A program made the translations under genes and the position numbers. The notes beneath the pieces are model-generated. The model was not told where the DNA came from and made no database searches. It saw only the letters and a program-made list of their open reading frames with translations. From Syntrophobacterales bacterium (GTDB lineage Bacteria; Desulfobacterota; Syntrophobacteria; Syntrophobacterales; Thermodesulforhabdaceae), in contig JAOACS010000001.1 in NCBI GenBank assembly GCA_026417655.1, forward strand, positions 21,291 through 85,290: a stretch of DNA of 64,000 nt. Direction: 5' to 3'. Below, piece by piece: positions 45,239-54,062 of the stretch. Numbering within the stretch: position 1 is the first letter of the stretch; each line of letters begins with the position of its first letter.

Positions 45239-45496
45239 ATGGCCGTTCGCGTAAAAGTTTTCAGTACTCCAACATGTCCCTACTGCAAACAGGCTAAGGA
45301 GTTTTTAGCCTCTAAAGGAGTTGCTTTTGAAGACATTGATGTTATGTCTAATCCTCAGGGGCTTAAAGAGATGAGAGCGGTCTCTGGTGGCGCAAGGACC
45401 GTGCCAGTAATTGTAATAGATGATGTGGTAATCATAGGATACGAAGAAACCGATATGGCTAGGATATTGAGGGAAAAGGGGCTCTTAAATAATTAA
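45239..45496 (+). CDS. Glutaredoxin-family protein
   Basis: An 85-residue thioredoxin-fold protein with the redox motif TPTCPYCKQAKEFL (CPYC), cis-Pro segment RTVPVIVIDD and a YEETDMARIL end. It resembles NrdH/YruB-type small glutaredoxins, which are reduced by thioredoxin reductase rather than glutathione. The gene lies 26 nt upstream of a thioredoxin reductase fusion, its likely reductant. A longer frame begins at 45200; the ATG at 45239 is the family start with GAGGAG upstream. Confidence 0.9.
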   Translation: MAVRVKVFSTPTCPYCKQAKEFLASKGVAFEDIDVMSNPQGLKEMRAVSGGARTVPVIVIDDVVIIGYEETDMARILREKGLLNN

Positions 45497-45522
45497 TCCT
45501 TTGAAGGAAAGGAACGGAAGAG

Positions 45523-46728
45523 ATGTCTTCTTTTCCTAAGGTTACAATATATACGGTTAAAGGATGTCCCTTTTGCGATAACGTAAAGGCCCTTTTCAAA
45601 GAAAAGGGGATTGAATTTCATGAAGTTGATGCGCCACCTCAGAGCGATCAATGGTTCGATCTTGTTAAAAAGACTGGAAGTGGTGCTTTACCTCAGATCC
45701 TTGTGGGGGACGAAGTCGTTGGAGGCTACCTCGATGTAATATTTTATGAAGCCTCGGGAATACTTTACCAAAAACTCGGTATCATTCCTTCCGAAGACCA
45801 TAGGAAGGTAGAGACCCTCTATGATGTAATAATACTGGGGGCAGGTCCTGCTGGACTTAGCGCTGCTATCTACTCTGCTCGTAAGGTTTTGAAAACTCTT
45901 GTCATTAGTGGTAATATTGGGGGACAGGTAACGTGGACCTACGACATTGACAATTATCTCGGATTTAGCCAGGTCAATGCCCAGGATCTCATTAGGAAAT
46001 TCAAAGAGCATGTTGAAAAATATGGGGTTGAAACCATAATAGGGCAGGAGGTTATTTCTGCTGATATAACCGGAAGGATTAAACGAGTCACCACAAGTGA
46101 CGGTCGTTCCTTCTATGGGAAGACTCTTATTATTGCTACGGGGGGACAACATAAACGACTTAACATTCCTGGTGAGAAGGAACTTCTTGGGCGAGGGGTC
46201 TCCTATTGCTCTACCTGCGATGCCCCATTATTTGCAGAGGCAGAAGTGGCGGTGATAGGAGGAGGCAACTCTGCTCTGGAGGCGGTCATAGACCTTATCC
46301 CCATTGCGAAACATGTATACCTTATTTCACTTACGGAGCTTACCGGCGATCCTCTCTTACAGAACAGAGTGAAACAGGCCAAATCGGTCGACATTTTTGT
46401 TCGTCATAAGCCTTTGGCTATTATTGGAAAACAGGAGGTTGAGGCTATCGAAATACTTTCCTTAGATGAAAATAAGACTAAGACTCTTACTGTGGAAGGT
46501 GTATTCGTTGAGATAGGCATCATGCCCAATTCATCACTTTTTGTGGATGTGTTGGCAACAAATGAAAAAGGCGAGATCATAGTTGATGAGATGTGTAGAA
46601 CTGGTGTTACAGGAGTTTTTGCCTGTGGTGATGTAACGAGTGTTCCCTACAAGCAGGTGGTTGTTGCAGCAGGAGAGGGAGCTAAAGCTGCCCTCTCAGC
46701 TTACAATTATCTTATTAACCGTAAATAA
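45523..46728 (+). CDS. Glutaredoxin-thioredoxin reductase fusion
   Basis: A 401-residue fusion. Residues 1-85 are a glutaredoxin domain with VKGCPFCDNVKALF (CPFC) and ALPQILVGDEVVGGY. From about residue 100 comes a low-molecular-weight thioredoxin reductase: FAD site VIILGAGPAGLSAAIYSA, redox pair in YCSTCDAPLF, NADPH site VAVIGGGNSALEAVIDL and C-terminal FAD motif GVFACGDVTSVPYKQVVVAA. Electrons would pass from NAD(P)H through FAD and CSTC to the attached CPFC. The NADPH loop lacks the usual HRR Arg pair (it reads LISLTELTGDP), so coenzyme preference may differ from E. coli TrxB. Confidence 0.92.
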   Translation: MSSFPKVTIYTVKGCPFCDNVKALFKEKGIEFHEVDAPPQSDQWFDLVKKTGSGALPQILVGDEVVGGYLDVIFYEASGILYQKLGIIPSEDHRKVETLYDVIILGAGPAGLSAAIYSARKVLKTLVISGNIGGQVTWTYDIDNYLGFSQVNAQDLIRKFKEHVEKYGVETIIGQEVISADITGRIKRVTTSDGRSFYGKTLIIATGGQHKRLNIPGEKELLGRGVSYCSTCDAPLFAEAEVAVIGGGNSALEAVIDLIPIAKHVYLISLTELTGDPLLQNRVKQAKSVDIFVRHKPLAIIGKQEVEAIEILSLDENKTKTLTVEGVFVEIGIMPNSSLFVDVLATNEKGEIIVDEMCRTGVTGVFACGDVTSVPYKQVVVAAGEGAKAALSAYNYLINRK

Positions 46729-46743
46729 ATAGTATTTAGATCA

Positions 46744-47502
46744 ATGGTTGAAAGGAGCTATCGAAATATCAAGGATAAAATCAGGTCTCTATTTGAACAA
46801 ATAAAGGAGGAGGGGAATCTTCCCGAGGACTTCCTAGATAGGGCCGATAAAATCACGGGGGGCTTTATTCGATCAAATCCAACAATATGTCTTAGTCCTA
46901 TTGTCTCCTTTCTTTCATCCCCTGACTCAATAGCTAAATGGGGAGCTGTAACACTCATTGGACGCCTAGTATCACAACAGGCAAATTCCGATATGGAGTG
47001 GGCCCGAACGGTTATGCGACGCTTTATGTGGTACCTTAATGACGAATCGGGAGGGATAGGTTGGGGTGTTCCTGAGGCTATGGGAGAGGTGCTAAGACAT
47101 CACCATGGGTTAGCCCTTGAGTATGGAAAGATTCTCTGGTCCTACATAGATCCAGAGGGGAATCATCTGGAGAATGATGATCTTGTTGAGGGAGCCCTTT
47201 GGGGTATTGCACGAATGGTCACTGCATGGAAGGATGTAGGCGGGTGGTTTTCCCCTAACGTTGTGGTAGATTATATCAGATCTTCTCGGATATTTTCGAG
47301 GCTTTATGCGGGCATTTTATTATTATGTTTCGAAAAATTGGGTCACTACAAAATAAAGGGTGAACTCTCTCATATAAAGGAAGAGGGTTCGCTGGTGATT
47401 TCATTTTTTTGGGATGGAAGGTTCCTACGGGATTCAGTCGAAAATATCATATTAAATGGGGATAAATGGATTCTCTGGACAAAAGACATGAATACTACAT
47501 GA
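46744..47502 (+). CDS. HEAT-repeat-like protein (DVU0298-like)
   Basis: A 252-residue helical protein. The centre contains SIAKWGAVTLIGRLV and RRFMWYLNDESGGIGWGVPE, then AMGEVLRHHHGLALEYGKIL, a pattern seen in HEAT-repeat proteins of sulfate reducers. I relate it tentatively to the DVU0298 group. Function is unknown, possibly protein-protein scaffolding. It overlaps the start of tadA by 37 nt. Confidence 0.65.
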   Translation: MVERSYRNIKDKIRSLFEQIKEEGNLPEDFLDRADKITGGFIRSNPTICLSPIVSFLSSPDSIAKWGAVTLIGRLVSQQANSDMEWARTVMRRFMWYLNDESGGIGWGVPEAMGEVLRHHHGLALEYGKILWSYIDPEGNHLENDDLVEGALWGIARMVTAWKDVGGWFSPNVVVDYIRSSRIFSRLYAGILLLCFEKLGHYKIKGELSHIKEEGSLVISFFWDGRFLRDSVENIILNGDKWILWTKDMNTT

Positions 47503-47960
47503 GATTAGCAATTAAAGTGGCTCAAGAAGGGGCTCGTCTAGGGGAGGTTCCCGTAGGGGCTGTCCTTATAAGCCCTGAAGATCACATCCTTTCTCTTGCC
47601 CATAATGAACCTATTGGTTCTCATGATCCCTCTGCTCACGCTGAAATAGTGGCAATCAGAAAGGCAGCTAAGAGAGTAAGTAATTACCGCCTTGTAGGAT
47701 GTTCTCTCTATGTGACCCTTGAGCCTTGCATTATGTGTTATGGGGCGATTATACATGCCCGGATTAAACGATTGTTTTTCGGAGCTTATGATCCAAAGGC
47801 CGGTGCAGGAACGGTCTTTGGTCTTTTTTCTTCTTCCCTTTTCAACCATAGGGTCGAAATTACTGGTACTCTGTTGAGAGAAGATTGCGAAAGGCTACTG
47901 AAAGATTTTTTTGAAGAGCTTAGAGATAGACCAAAGTTAGGTAAGTTTTTAACAGGCTGA
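47466..47960 (+). CDS. tadA: tRNA adenosine(34) deaminase TadA
   Basis: Converts A34 to inosine in tRNA-Arg(ACG), which is encoded in this window at 32067-32143. The 164-residue protein has the zinc and proton-shuttle motif HAEIVAIRKA and the second zinc motif LEPCIMCYGAIIHARI. FGAYDPKAGAGTVFGLF is also typical of TadA. The start lies 37 nt inside the preceding gene. Confidence 0.95.
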   Translation: MDSLDKRHEYYMRLAIKVAQEGARLGEVPVGAVLISPEDHILSLAHNEPIGSHDPSAHAEIVAIRKAAKRVSNYRLVGCSLYVTLEPCIMCYGAIIHARIKRLFFGAYDPKAGAGTVFGLFSSSLFNHRVEITGTLLREDCERLLKDFFEELRDRPKLGKFLTG

Positions 47961-48015
47961 GTATACCTACAGGCGTTTTCCCTCCTCTATATTTTCGAAG
48001 AAGCTCTTACCAAAC

Positions 48016-48043
48016 TTGACATAATTTTGCTTGTTTTTATACT
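48016..48043 (+). promoter_or_regulatory. Promoter for the yceD-rpmF-plsX operon
   Basis: TTGACA (-35) and TATACT (-10) with a 16-nt spacer, about 60 nt upstream of the yceD start. It is the strongest promoter match in the 140-nt gap. Confidence 0.75.
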
Positions 48044-48100
48044 CAGCAAGTTACTGTAAAAATGACTTTCAAAAATCATGATGAGAGATTAGGAAAGGTT

Positions 48101-48652
48101 ATGAAGCTTAGGATTGAAGACATAAAGGATGAAGGAGTAGAAATTTCCCTAATGTGGAGTAGGGTAAGTCTTTCCGCATTCATGGCACCGAATGATCCCT
48201 ACGAGATAGATTTTTCGGAGCCTCTGGATGTTCATCTTATCTTTAAGAAGAAGCCAAATTGTGTTCATGTCTCTGGGACTGTTAAAGGAGCTTTGATCAT
48301 GACCTGCCACAGGTGCTTAGATCACTTCTCTTGGATATTAGATCTTCCCTTAGAGACTTTTCTCTATGATAAGTCCTACGTTGACAAAGGAGTGGCCGAG
48401 GAAGTGGAACTGGAAGATAAGGATCTTGAGGAGGAGTTTTTCGATGGTGAGGAAATTGATGTTGATTTGATTATTGCGGAAGAGATCTTCCTTGCTCTTC
48501 CTCAGGTGCTTTTATGTTCTGAAGATTGTAAGGGGCTTTGCTCCCATTGCGGGGCTAACCTCAATCGGGAATCCTGTACATGCAAAAGGGCGGGAAATTC
48601 TCCCTTTTCTGCGCTGTTACGGCGAAAACATTTATTACCTCTAACTCGTTAG
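48101..48652 (+). CDS. yceD: YceD/DUF177 family protein
   Basis: A 183-residue YceD-type protein, always found upstream of rpmF and linked to 23S rRNA accumulation in some bacteria. Cys pairs CHRC near residue 66 and CSEDCKGLCSHCGANLNRES at the C-terminus mark the family. The open frame begins at 48062, but the ATG at 48101 has AGGAAAGG upstream and begins with the usual MKLRIEDI. It is followed by rpmF after 64 nt. Confidence 0.88.
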   Translation: MKLRIEDIKDEGVEISLMWSRVSLSAFMAPNDPYEIDFSEPLDVHLIFKKKPNCVHVSGTVKGALIMTCHRCLDHFSWILDLPLETFLYDKSYVDKGVAEEVELEDKDLEEEFFDGEEIDVDLIIAEEIFLALPQVLLCSEDCKGLCSHCGANLNRESCTCKRAGNSPFSALLRRKHLLPLTR

Positions 48653-48716
48653 GAATAAAGCAGGGGCTTGTGGTTAGAGAAGATTAAATTTCATGTGACG
48701 GAAGGAGACAAGAGCA

Positions 48717-48902
48717 ATGGGTGTTCCAAAAAGAAAGACCTCTCGTTCCAGGCGAAACAACCGTAGGGCTCACGATGGCTTGGATACGCCTGCCTTATCG
48801 GTATGTCCTAAATGTAAGGGAACCAAGCTTCCCCATAGAATATGTCCTGCCTGTGGGACATACAAGGGAAGAAGGGTCTTGGAGGAGCAAGAAGAAGAAT
48901 AG
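48717..48902 (+). CDS. rpmF: Ribosomal protein L32
   Basis: A 61-residue large-subunit protein beginning MGVPKRKTSRSRRNNRRAHD with the zinc-binding pairs CPKC and CPAC, so this is the C+ (zinc) form. GGAAGGAG lies about 10 nt upstream. The order yceD-rpmF-plsX is standard. Confidence 0.97.
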   Translation: MGVPKRKTSRSRRNNRRAHDGLDTPALSVCPKCKGTKLPHRICPACGTYKGRRVLEEQEEE

Positions 48903-48908
48903 AAAATT

Positions 48909-49973
48909 ATGGTTCTTAGAATAGCTATTGATGGGATGGGAGGTGATAGGGCTCCCGAAATGGTGGTCGAGGGAATGAAGCTAGCGATGGAGCATGCCGA
49001 AGTTAAATTCCTTGTTTTCGGCGATGAAGGTGCTTTGAAGGGCTTCCTTCCCTCGTCACCCCCATCGGTATCTATAGTACATGCTCCTCAAAGAATTGAT
49101 GGTGGCGAGTCCGGTATTCTTGCTGTTCTAAAGCGTCCTAGGTCATCACTTGCTCTCGCCATGAAGGCTCTTGCTGCGAAGGAGGTGGACGCAGTTGTAA
49201 GTGCCGGTGATAGTCGAGCAGTGGTGGCGATGGCAAAACATTATGTCGGACTGATTGGTAAGGTTAGGAGACCTGTTTTAGGGGTTTTTGTGCCAATAAC
49301 TCCCGAGAAGGAATTTCTATTGGTAGATGCAGGAGCTTACACGGGCTTTCATGCCGTTCCCCTTGTTCAGGCTGCTCTTGTGGGGCAGGTTTATTGGCGC
49401 CTTGTGAAGGGACCTTTCCCCCCTCCTAAGGTCGCCCTCCTTAATATTGGGAGGGAAAAATTTAAAGGTCCTATAGAAGTTAGACGTGCAGCCTCTATTC
49501 TTCAAAGGCTTCAAGTGGATTTTATCGGGTTTATGGAGCCTCAGGATATTTTTTCCTCTTCACCACCGCCGGACGTTCTCGTGACTAATGGGTTTGTAGG
49601 AAATATTTTTTTAAAACTCTATGAGTCCTTGTCGGAACATCTGATTAAGACCTTTGAACTCTTTGCTAAATCTTTGTGTGGAATAGAGTTTAGGAACTAC
49701 GAGGAATGGCAAGAATGGTTTGATCGCTATCGTTACGAATGGACTGGTGGGGTTCCTCTCCTGGGGGTTAGAAAACCTGTTGTTTTGGCCCACGGAAGGT
49801 CCGGAGCTCTTGCTATATGTAGAGCTATCGAAAAGGCTATAGAGGTAGTAAAAAGCAACCTTACGGAGCAGATGGAAGTGGGAGTTGAAACCGATCCAGC
49901 TTTGCGGAACATCTCACTCCTTTACAGAACCTGGGCCGTTAGTGCGCTTGGAGGAAACAGAAGAGAAACATAG
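48909..49973 (+). CDS. plsX: Phosphate acyltransferase PlsX
   Basis: Makes acyl-phosphate from acyl-ACP for phospholipid synthesis at the membrane surface. The 354-residue protein has IAIDGMGGDRAPEMVVEGM, VVSAGDSRAVVAMAKH, LVDAGAYTG and PDVLVTNGFVGNIFLKLYES. The usual neighbours fabH and fabD do not follow; an acyl-CoA dehydrogenase gene does. Confidence 0.95.
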   Translation: MVLRIAIDGMGGDRAPEMVVEGMKLAMEHAEVKFLVFGDEGALKGFLPSSPPSVSIVHAPQRIDGGESGILAVLKRPRSSLALAMKALAAKEVDAVVSAGDSRAVVAMAKHYVGLIGKVRRPVLGVFVPITPEKEFLLVDAGAYTGFHAVPLVQAALVGQVYWRLVKGPFPPPKVALLNIGREKFKGPIEVRRAASILQRLQVDFIGFMEPQDIFSSSPPPDVLVTNGFVGNIFLKLYESLSEHLIKTFELFAKSLCGIEFRNYEEWQEWFDRYRYEWTGGVPLLGVRKPVVLAHGRSGALAICRAIEKAIEVVKSNLTEQMEVGVETDPALRNISLLYRTWAVSALGGNRRET

Positions 49974-50031
49974 GCTTTTTTATAAACGGAATTTAAACCT
50001 AGGGTAGTTAAGTCAAATGGGGGTATAAACA

Positions 50032-51210
50032 GTGGATTATTTCCTTACGGAAGAACAGAGGCTTCTTCAGGAAATAGCTTATGAGATTGTAAAAGAAAGA
50101 ATAAGACCAGTTAGGGCTGAGCTAGACGAGAAGGAAGAATTTCCCTGGGCTATAATGAGAGATCTTGCCCAATCGGATCTTTTCGGTATTTGGATTCCAA
50201 AGGAGTATGGCGGATTGGGCATGGGAATTCTAGAAAATTGTCTTGTCGTTGAACAGCTCGCAAGGGGATGTATTGGGATTGCAACAACCTTTGCGGCATC
50301 AGGTTTGGGTGCCTATCCCATTGTTTTATTCGGAAGCGACGAGCTCAAGCGAAAATATCTCCCTCCAATAGCCAGGGGTGAAAAACTTGCAGCCTTTGCT
50401 CTCACTGAACCTGGGGCGGGAAGCGATGTATCAGCAATAAGAACTAGGGCTGTTCGCGTGGGAGATGAATATATCCTTAATGGGACAAAACAGTGGATTA
50501 CGAACGGTGGAGAGGCCGATATTTACTCAGTCTTTGCTATTACCGATCCCTCTAAGGGTCCAAGAGGTGCTAGCTGTTTTGTGGTAGAAAAGGGGGATCC
50601 TGGGTTCTTTTTCGGAAAGAAAGAAAAAAAGCTTGGTATAAGGACTTCTGCAACCAGAGAGCTTGTCTTCAACGACTGCCGTATCCCTCGGAGTAGGTTG
50701 ATTGGCAAAGAAGGTCTTGGATTTATCATTGCTATGAAGACCTTCGATAAATCCAGACCAGGAATTGGAGCTCTCGGTGTAGGACTTGCTCAAGAGGCCC
50801 TTGATATTTCCGTTGAGTATGCCAGGAAGAGGATTCAGTTCGGGAAACCTATAATCTCCTTTCAGGTTATTCAGCATAAAATTGCCGATATGGCTATGAA
50901 AATAGAGGCGGCTCGTGCCTTGATATATTCTGCCGCTCGGTATCTGGACACGAAAGCTGATGCTCCCGATGCGAGTAAAATTGCTGCTATGTGTAAGGTC
51001 TTTGCAAGCGATGTGGCGGTGCAGGTTGCCCTTGAAGCTGTTCAGGTTCTTGGTGGTTATGGTTATATGCGGGACTATCCTGTAGAAAAGCTTCTTAGAG
51101 ATTCTAAGATCCTACAGATTTACGAAGGCACTAATGAGATCCAGCGTAATATTATTGGACAAGAATTGAATAAGGAATACGGACGAATCAAAGAGAGCTT
51201 TATAAGATAA
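50032..51210 (+). CDS. Acyl-CoA dehydrogenase
   Basis: A 392-residue flavoprotein that oxidises an acyl-CoA to the 2-enoyl-CoA (or reduces it in reverse) with ETF as partner. Marks are FALTEPGAGSDVSAIRTRAV, WITNGGEADIYSVF, KKLGIRTSATRELVF, QFGKPIISFQVIQH, VQVLGGYGYMRDYPVEKLLRD, and the catalytic Glu in QIYEGTNEIQRNII. The start is GTG with only a weak upstream site. The etfBA genes follow directly. Chain-length preference is unknown. Confidence 0.93.
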   Translation: MDYFLTEEQRLLQEIAYEIVKERIRPVRAELDEKEEFPWAIMRDLAQSDLFGIWIPKEYGGLGMGILENCLVVEQLARGCIGIATTFAASGLGAYPIVLFGSDELKRKYLPPIARGEKLAAFALTEPGAGSDVSAIRTRAVRVGDEYILNGTKQWITNGGEADIYSVFAITDPSKGPRGASCFVVEKGDPGFFFGKKEKKLGIRTSATRELVFNDCRIPRSRLIGKEGLGFIIAMKTFDKSRPGIGALGVGLAQEALDISVEYARKRIQFGKPIISFQVIQHKIADMAMKIEAARALIYSAARYLDTKADAPDASKIAAMCKVFASDVAVQVALEAVQVLGGYGYMRDYPVEKLLRDSKILQIYEGTNEIQRNIIGQELNKEYGRIKESFIR

Positions 51211-51253
51211 AAGTGGGAAAGGGCTTTTCTTTGACTTTTAGGAGGTTAGAGGC

Positions 51254-52051
51254 GTGCATATTGTTGTATGTGTGAAACAAGTTCCAGAAACTCAAAATGT
51301 AAAGATAGATCCGACCACAAACACCCTCGTTCGACAAGGTGTTGCTTCTATGATGAACCCCTTCGATCGTTTCGCTCTGGAAGCGGCTCTTCGAATAAAA
51401 GATATGGATAGGGACAATGTGAACATTACGGTCATAACTATGGGACCTCCTCAGGCGAAGGAAGTTCTTATAGATGCTCTTTCAAGGGGGGCTGACGATG
51501 CGGTACTTCTTAGCGATCAGGCCTTTGCCGGAGCCGATACCTGGGCGACCTCCTACACTCTCGCATCGGCAATAAGAAAGCTAGGGAGTGTCGATTTGAT
51601 AATCTGTGGGAAGCAAGCGATAGACGGTGATACTGCTCAGGTTGGCCCAGAACTTGCCACCCTTTTGGATCTTCCCTACGCTACCTACGTTAGCCGTATC
51701 GAGTTTCTGGAACCCCGAGTTCTTAAGATAACTCGTCAAACGGATGAAGGGACCGCAGTATGGAAGGTACCCCTCCCAGCACTTCTTACGGTCCTTAAGG
51801 ACGTGGGAATTCCTAGAGTGCGCTCCTACCGAGCTACCCTGAGGGCGAGGCGTTATGAGGTCCCTATATGGGGAATCTCCGATCTCAGACTTTCTAAAGA
51901 AAGTGTGGGGCTTAAGGGATCCTTCACACAAGTTATAAAAGTCTTCAGTCCCCAAAGGGCAAAGGATCGAACCTTCATTGAAGGTTCAGTTTCAGAGCAG
52001 GCCGCTCGACTCTATGAACTACTCAAGAAACAGGGGGTTCCAGGACTATGA
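51254..52051 (+). CDS. etfB: Electron transfer flavoprotein subunit beta
   Basis: A 265-residue EtfB that holds AMP or a second FAD. It begins IVVCVKQVPETQNVKIDPTT with MMNPFDRFALEAALRIKD and LIICGKQAIDGDTAQVGPEL. The NPFD..ALEAALRIKD block is closer to the group that includes bifurcating and anaerobic ETFs than to mitochondrial ETF. It starts with GTG, preceded by AGGAGG, and overlaps etfA by 4 nt. Confidence 0.93.
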   Translation: MHIVVCVKQVPETQNVKIDPTTNTLVRQGVASMMNPFDRFALEAALRIKDMDRDNVNITVITMGPPQAKEVLIDALSRGADDAVLLSDQAFAGADTWATSYTLASAIRKLGSVDLIICGKQAIDGDTAQVGPELATLLDLPYATYVSRIEFLEPRVLKITRQTDEGTAVWKVPLPALLTVLKDVGIPRVRSYRATLRARRYEVPIWGISDLRLSKESVGLKGSFTQVIKVFSPQRAKDRTFIEGSVSEQAARLYELLKKQGVPGL

Positions 52052-53238
52052 AGGCCCTTATAGATGAAAATCTTTGCACTGGTTGTGGCACCTGTATAGA
52101 TGTTTGCCCTGTAGGGGCGATCACCCTTTCGGAAGGTAAGGCAAAGGTTTCCGATGAATGCACCCTCTGTGGAATATGTGTAGACTCATGCGAGTTTGGG
52201 GCAATATCGCTTCCTAAGGTAGGCACAGGGGAACTTCCAAGGGATTATGAGACTTACCGCGGGATATGGGTTTATGCAGAATGGCGCCATGGAACTATTC
52301 ATAGAGTATCCTATGAGCTACTTTCGAAGGCTCGTCAACTGGCGGACAAAAAACATGTGCCCCTTGCTTCTGTGCTTTTAGGCTATCGGTTAAACGGCCT
52401 TGAAAGGGATCTTTTTAATTACGGAGCGGATATTGTCTACGTAGTTGACCACCCCAGTCTGGCCTATTTTACCGATGAGGCTTATGGAAACGTTTTAGCC
52501 TATCTTGCAAAGGAATATCGTCCCGAAATCCTTCTTGCGGGAGCAACATCCATAGGAAGGTCCTTTATACCGCGAGTTGCGGCTCTTCTAAAAACTGGTC
52601 TTACTGCAGATTGTACTGACCTTGATATAAACGAAGAGGGACTTCTTGTTCAAACTCGACCTGCCTTTGGTGGAAATATTATGGCTTCCATACTTTGCCC
52701 CTATGGAAGACCTCAAATGGCGACGGTTCGCCCGAGGGTAATGGAAGCATGCCGTCTTGCTGAAACCAGGAGTGGAGTTTTGGAAAGGGTGAGTGTTCCA
52801 GAGGAGCTTTTTAAATCGCGGATTGAGGTTCTGGAAGAGACGGTTTGTGAGGGACCTTCAGCGTCAATTGTGGAGGCGGACGTGGTGATTTCGGGGGGTA
52901 GAGGTCTTGGTAGGAAAGAAAATTTCAGAATGCTTGAAGAACTTGCGCGGCTTGTAAATGGGGCTGTAGGGGCTAGTCGAGGCGCTGTAGAATCAGGTTT
53001 TGCAGATCCTTCCCAACAGGTAGGGCAGACCGGTAGGACGGTGGCTCCAGTTCTATATATGGCGGTAGGAATTTCTGGAGCTATTCAGCACGTTGTAGGT
53101 ATGCAGGGATCTCGAATCATAGTTGCTGTAAACAAAGATCCTCAGGCTCCTATCTTCAATGTATGCCATTACGGTGTAGTGGCGGACCTTTTTGAATTTA
53201 TACCGGAGTTCATTAAACTAGTGAAGGGTGGGTGTTAA
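52048..53238 (+). CDS. etfA: Electron transfer flavoprotein subunit alpha with N-terminal 2[4Fe-4S] ferredoxin domain
   Basis: A 396-residue fusion. Residues 1-60 carry two [4Fe-4S] motifs, CTGCGTCIDVCPVG and CTLCGICVDSCEFG. From about 75 it is EtfA, with RPAFGGNIMASILCPYGRPQ and the C-terminal FAD site GASRGAVESGFADPSQQVGQ and TGRTVAPVLYMAVGISGAIQ. The ferredoxin domain suggests electron exchange with ferredoxin-type partners. It probably acts with the acyl-CoA dehydrogenase encoded upstream. Confidence 0.94.
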   Translation: MKALIDENLCTGCGTCIDVCPVGAITLSEGKAKVSDECTLCGICVDSCEFGAISLPKVGTGELPRDYETYRGIWVYAEWRHGTIHRVSYELLSKARQLADKKHVPLASVLLGYRLNGLERDLFNYGADIVYVVDHPSLAYFTDEAYGNVLAYLAKEYRPEILLAGATSIGRSFIPRVAALLKTGLTADCTDLDINEEGLLVQTRPAFGGNIMASILCPYGRPQMATVRPRVMEACRLAETRSGVLERVSVPEELFKSRIEVLEETVCEGPSASIVEADVVISGGRGLGRKENFRMLEELARLVNGAVGASRGAVESGFADPSQQVGQTGRTVAPVLYMAVGISGAIQHVVGMQGSRIIVAVNKDPQAPIFNVCHYGVVADLFEFIPEFIKLVKGGC

Positions 53239-53279
53239 GTTTTAGTTTAGGAACATGGAAGTAGGGCTGGAGGGGTGCC

Positions 53280-54020
53280 ATGACCGAGGCTAGGATTGCA
53301 GTAGTTACGGGGGCCAGTAGGGGGATAGGGCGAGCCATTGCTATATCTCTTGCGGAAGCCGGTATGGATGTGGTGATCAACTACAGGGCTGGAACTGAAG
53401 CGGCGGAAGAGACGGCGAAGATGGTAGAAAACACTGGCAGAAGGGCCTATCTTTTTCCCTTCGATGTTTCGGATCCTGAGGCTGTAAAGGAAGGATTTAA
53501 AGAAATTCTCAAGGCCTGTGGGAGAGTGGATGTGCTTGTAAATAATGCTGGAGTGACACGGGACAACCTTACGGTGCTTATGAAGTGGTCAGAATGGGAT
53601 GAGGTGATAAGAACTAATCTTTCCAGTGTCTTTCTGTGTTCTCAAGCGGTGATAAAGCCTATGCTTCGGCAAAAATGGGGGCGAATTATCAATATGACTT
53701 CCGTGGTTGGTATAGTAGGGAATGCAGGACAGGCCAATTATGCTGCTGCTAAAGCTGGTATTATAGGGTTTACGAAATCACTTGCCAAGGAATTGGCCTC
53801 CCGAAATATAACAGTGAACGCTATTGCTCCGGGATATATAGAGACCGATATGACAAAGACTCTACCTGAGGATGCTAAAAAGGTTCTTATTTCTCAAATA
53901 CCTTCAGGGAGGGAAGGAAAACCAGAAGATGTAGCCGCTATTGTGCGGTTCCTAGCTTCAGAAAAAGCTCATTATATAACGGGAGAGGTTATTAGAGTAA
54001 GTGGTGGACTTTTTATGTAA
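53280..54020 (+). CDS. fabG: 3-oxoacyl-ACP reductase FabG
   Basis: A 246-residue short-chain dehydrogenase of type II fatty-acid synthesis. The cofactor loop is VTGASRGIGRAIAISLAEAG, then LVNNAGVTRDNLTVLMKW; catalytic Ser, Tyr and Lys are in INMTSVVGIVGNAGQANYAA AKAG, and the end is ITGEVIRVSGGLFM. It is followed by fabF after 42 nt, with no acpP between. Confidence 0.95.
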   Translation: MTEARIAVVTGASRGIGRAIAISLAEAGMDVVINYRAGTEAAEETAKMVENTGRRAYLFPFDVSDPEAVKEGFKEILKACGRVDVLVNNAGVTRDNLTVLMKWSEWDEVIRTNLSSVFLCSQAVIKPMLRQKWGRIINMTSVVGIVGNAGQANYAAAKAGIIGFTKSLAKELASRNITVNAIAPGYIETDMTKTLPEDAKKVLISQIPSGREGKPEDVAAIVRFLASEKAHYITGEVIRVSGGLFM

Positions 54021-54062
54021 ACTGACTTATGAACCTCCTGTTCAAAAAATGAGAGGGTGTTC

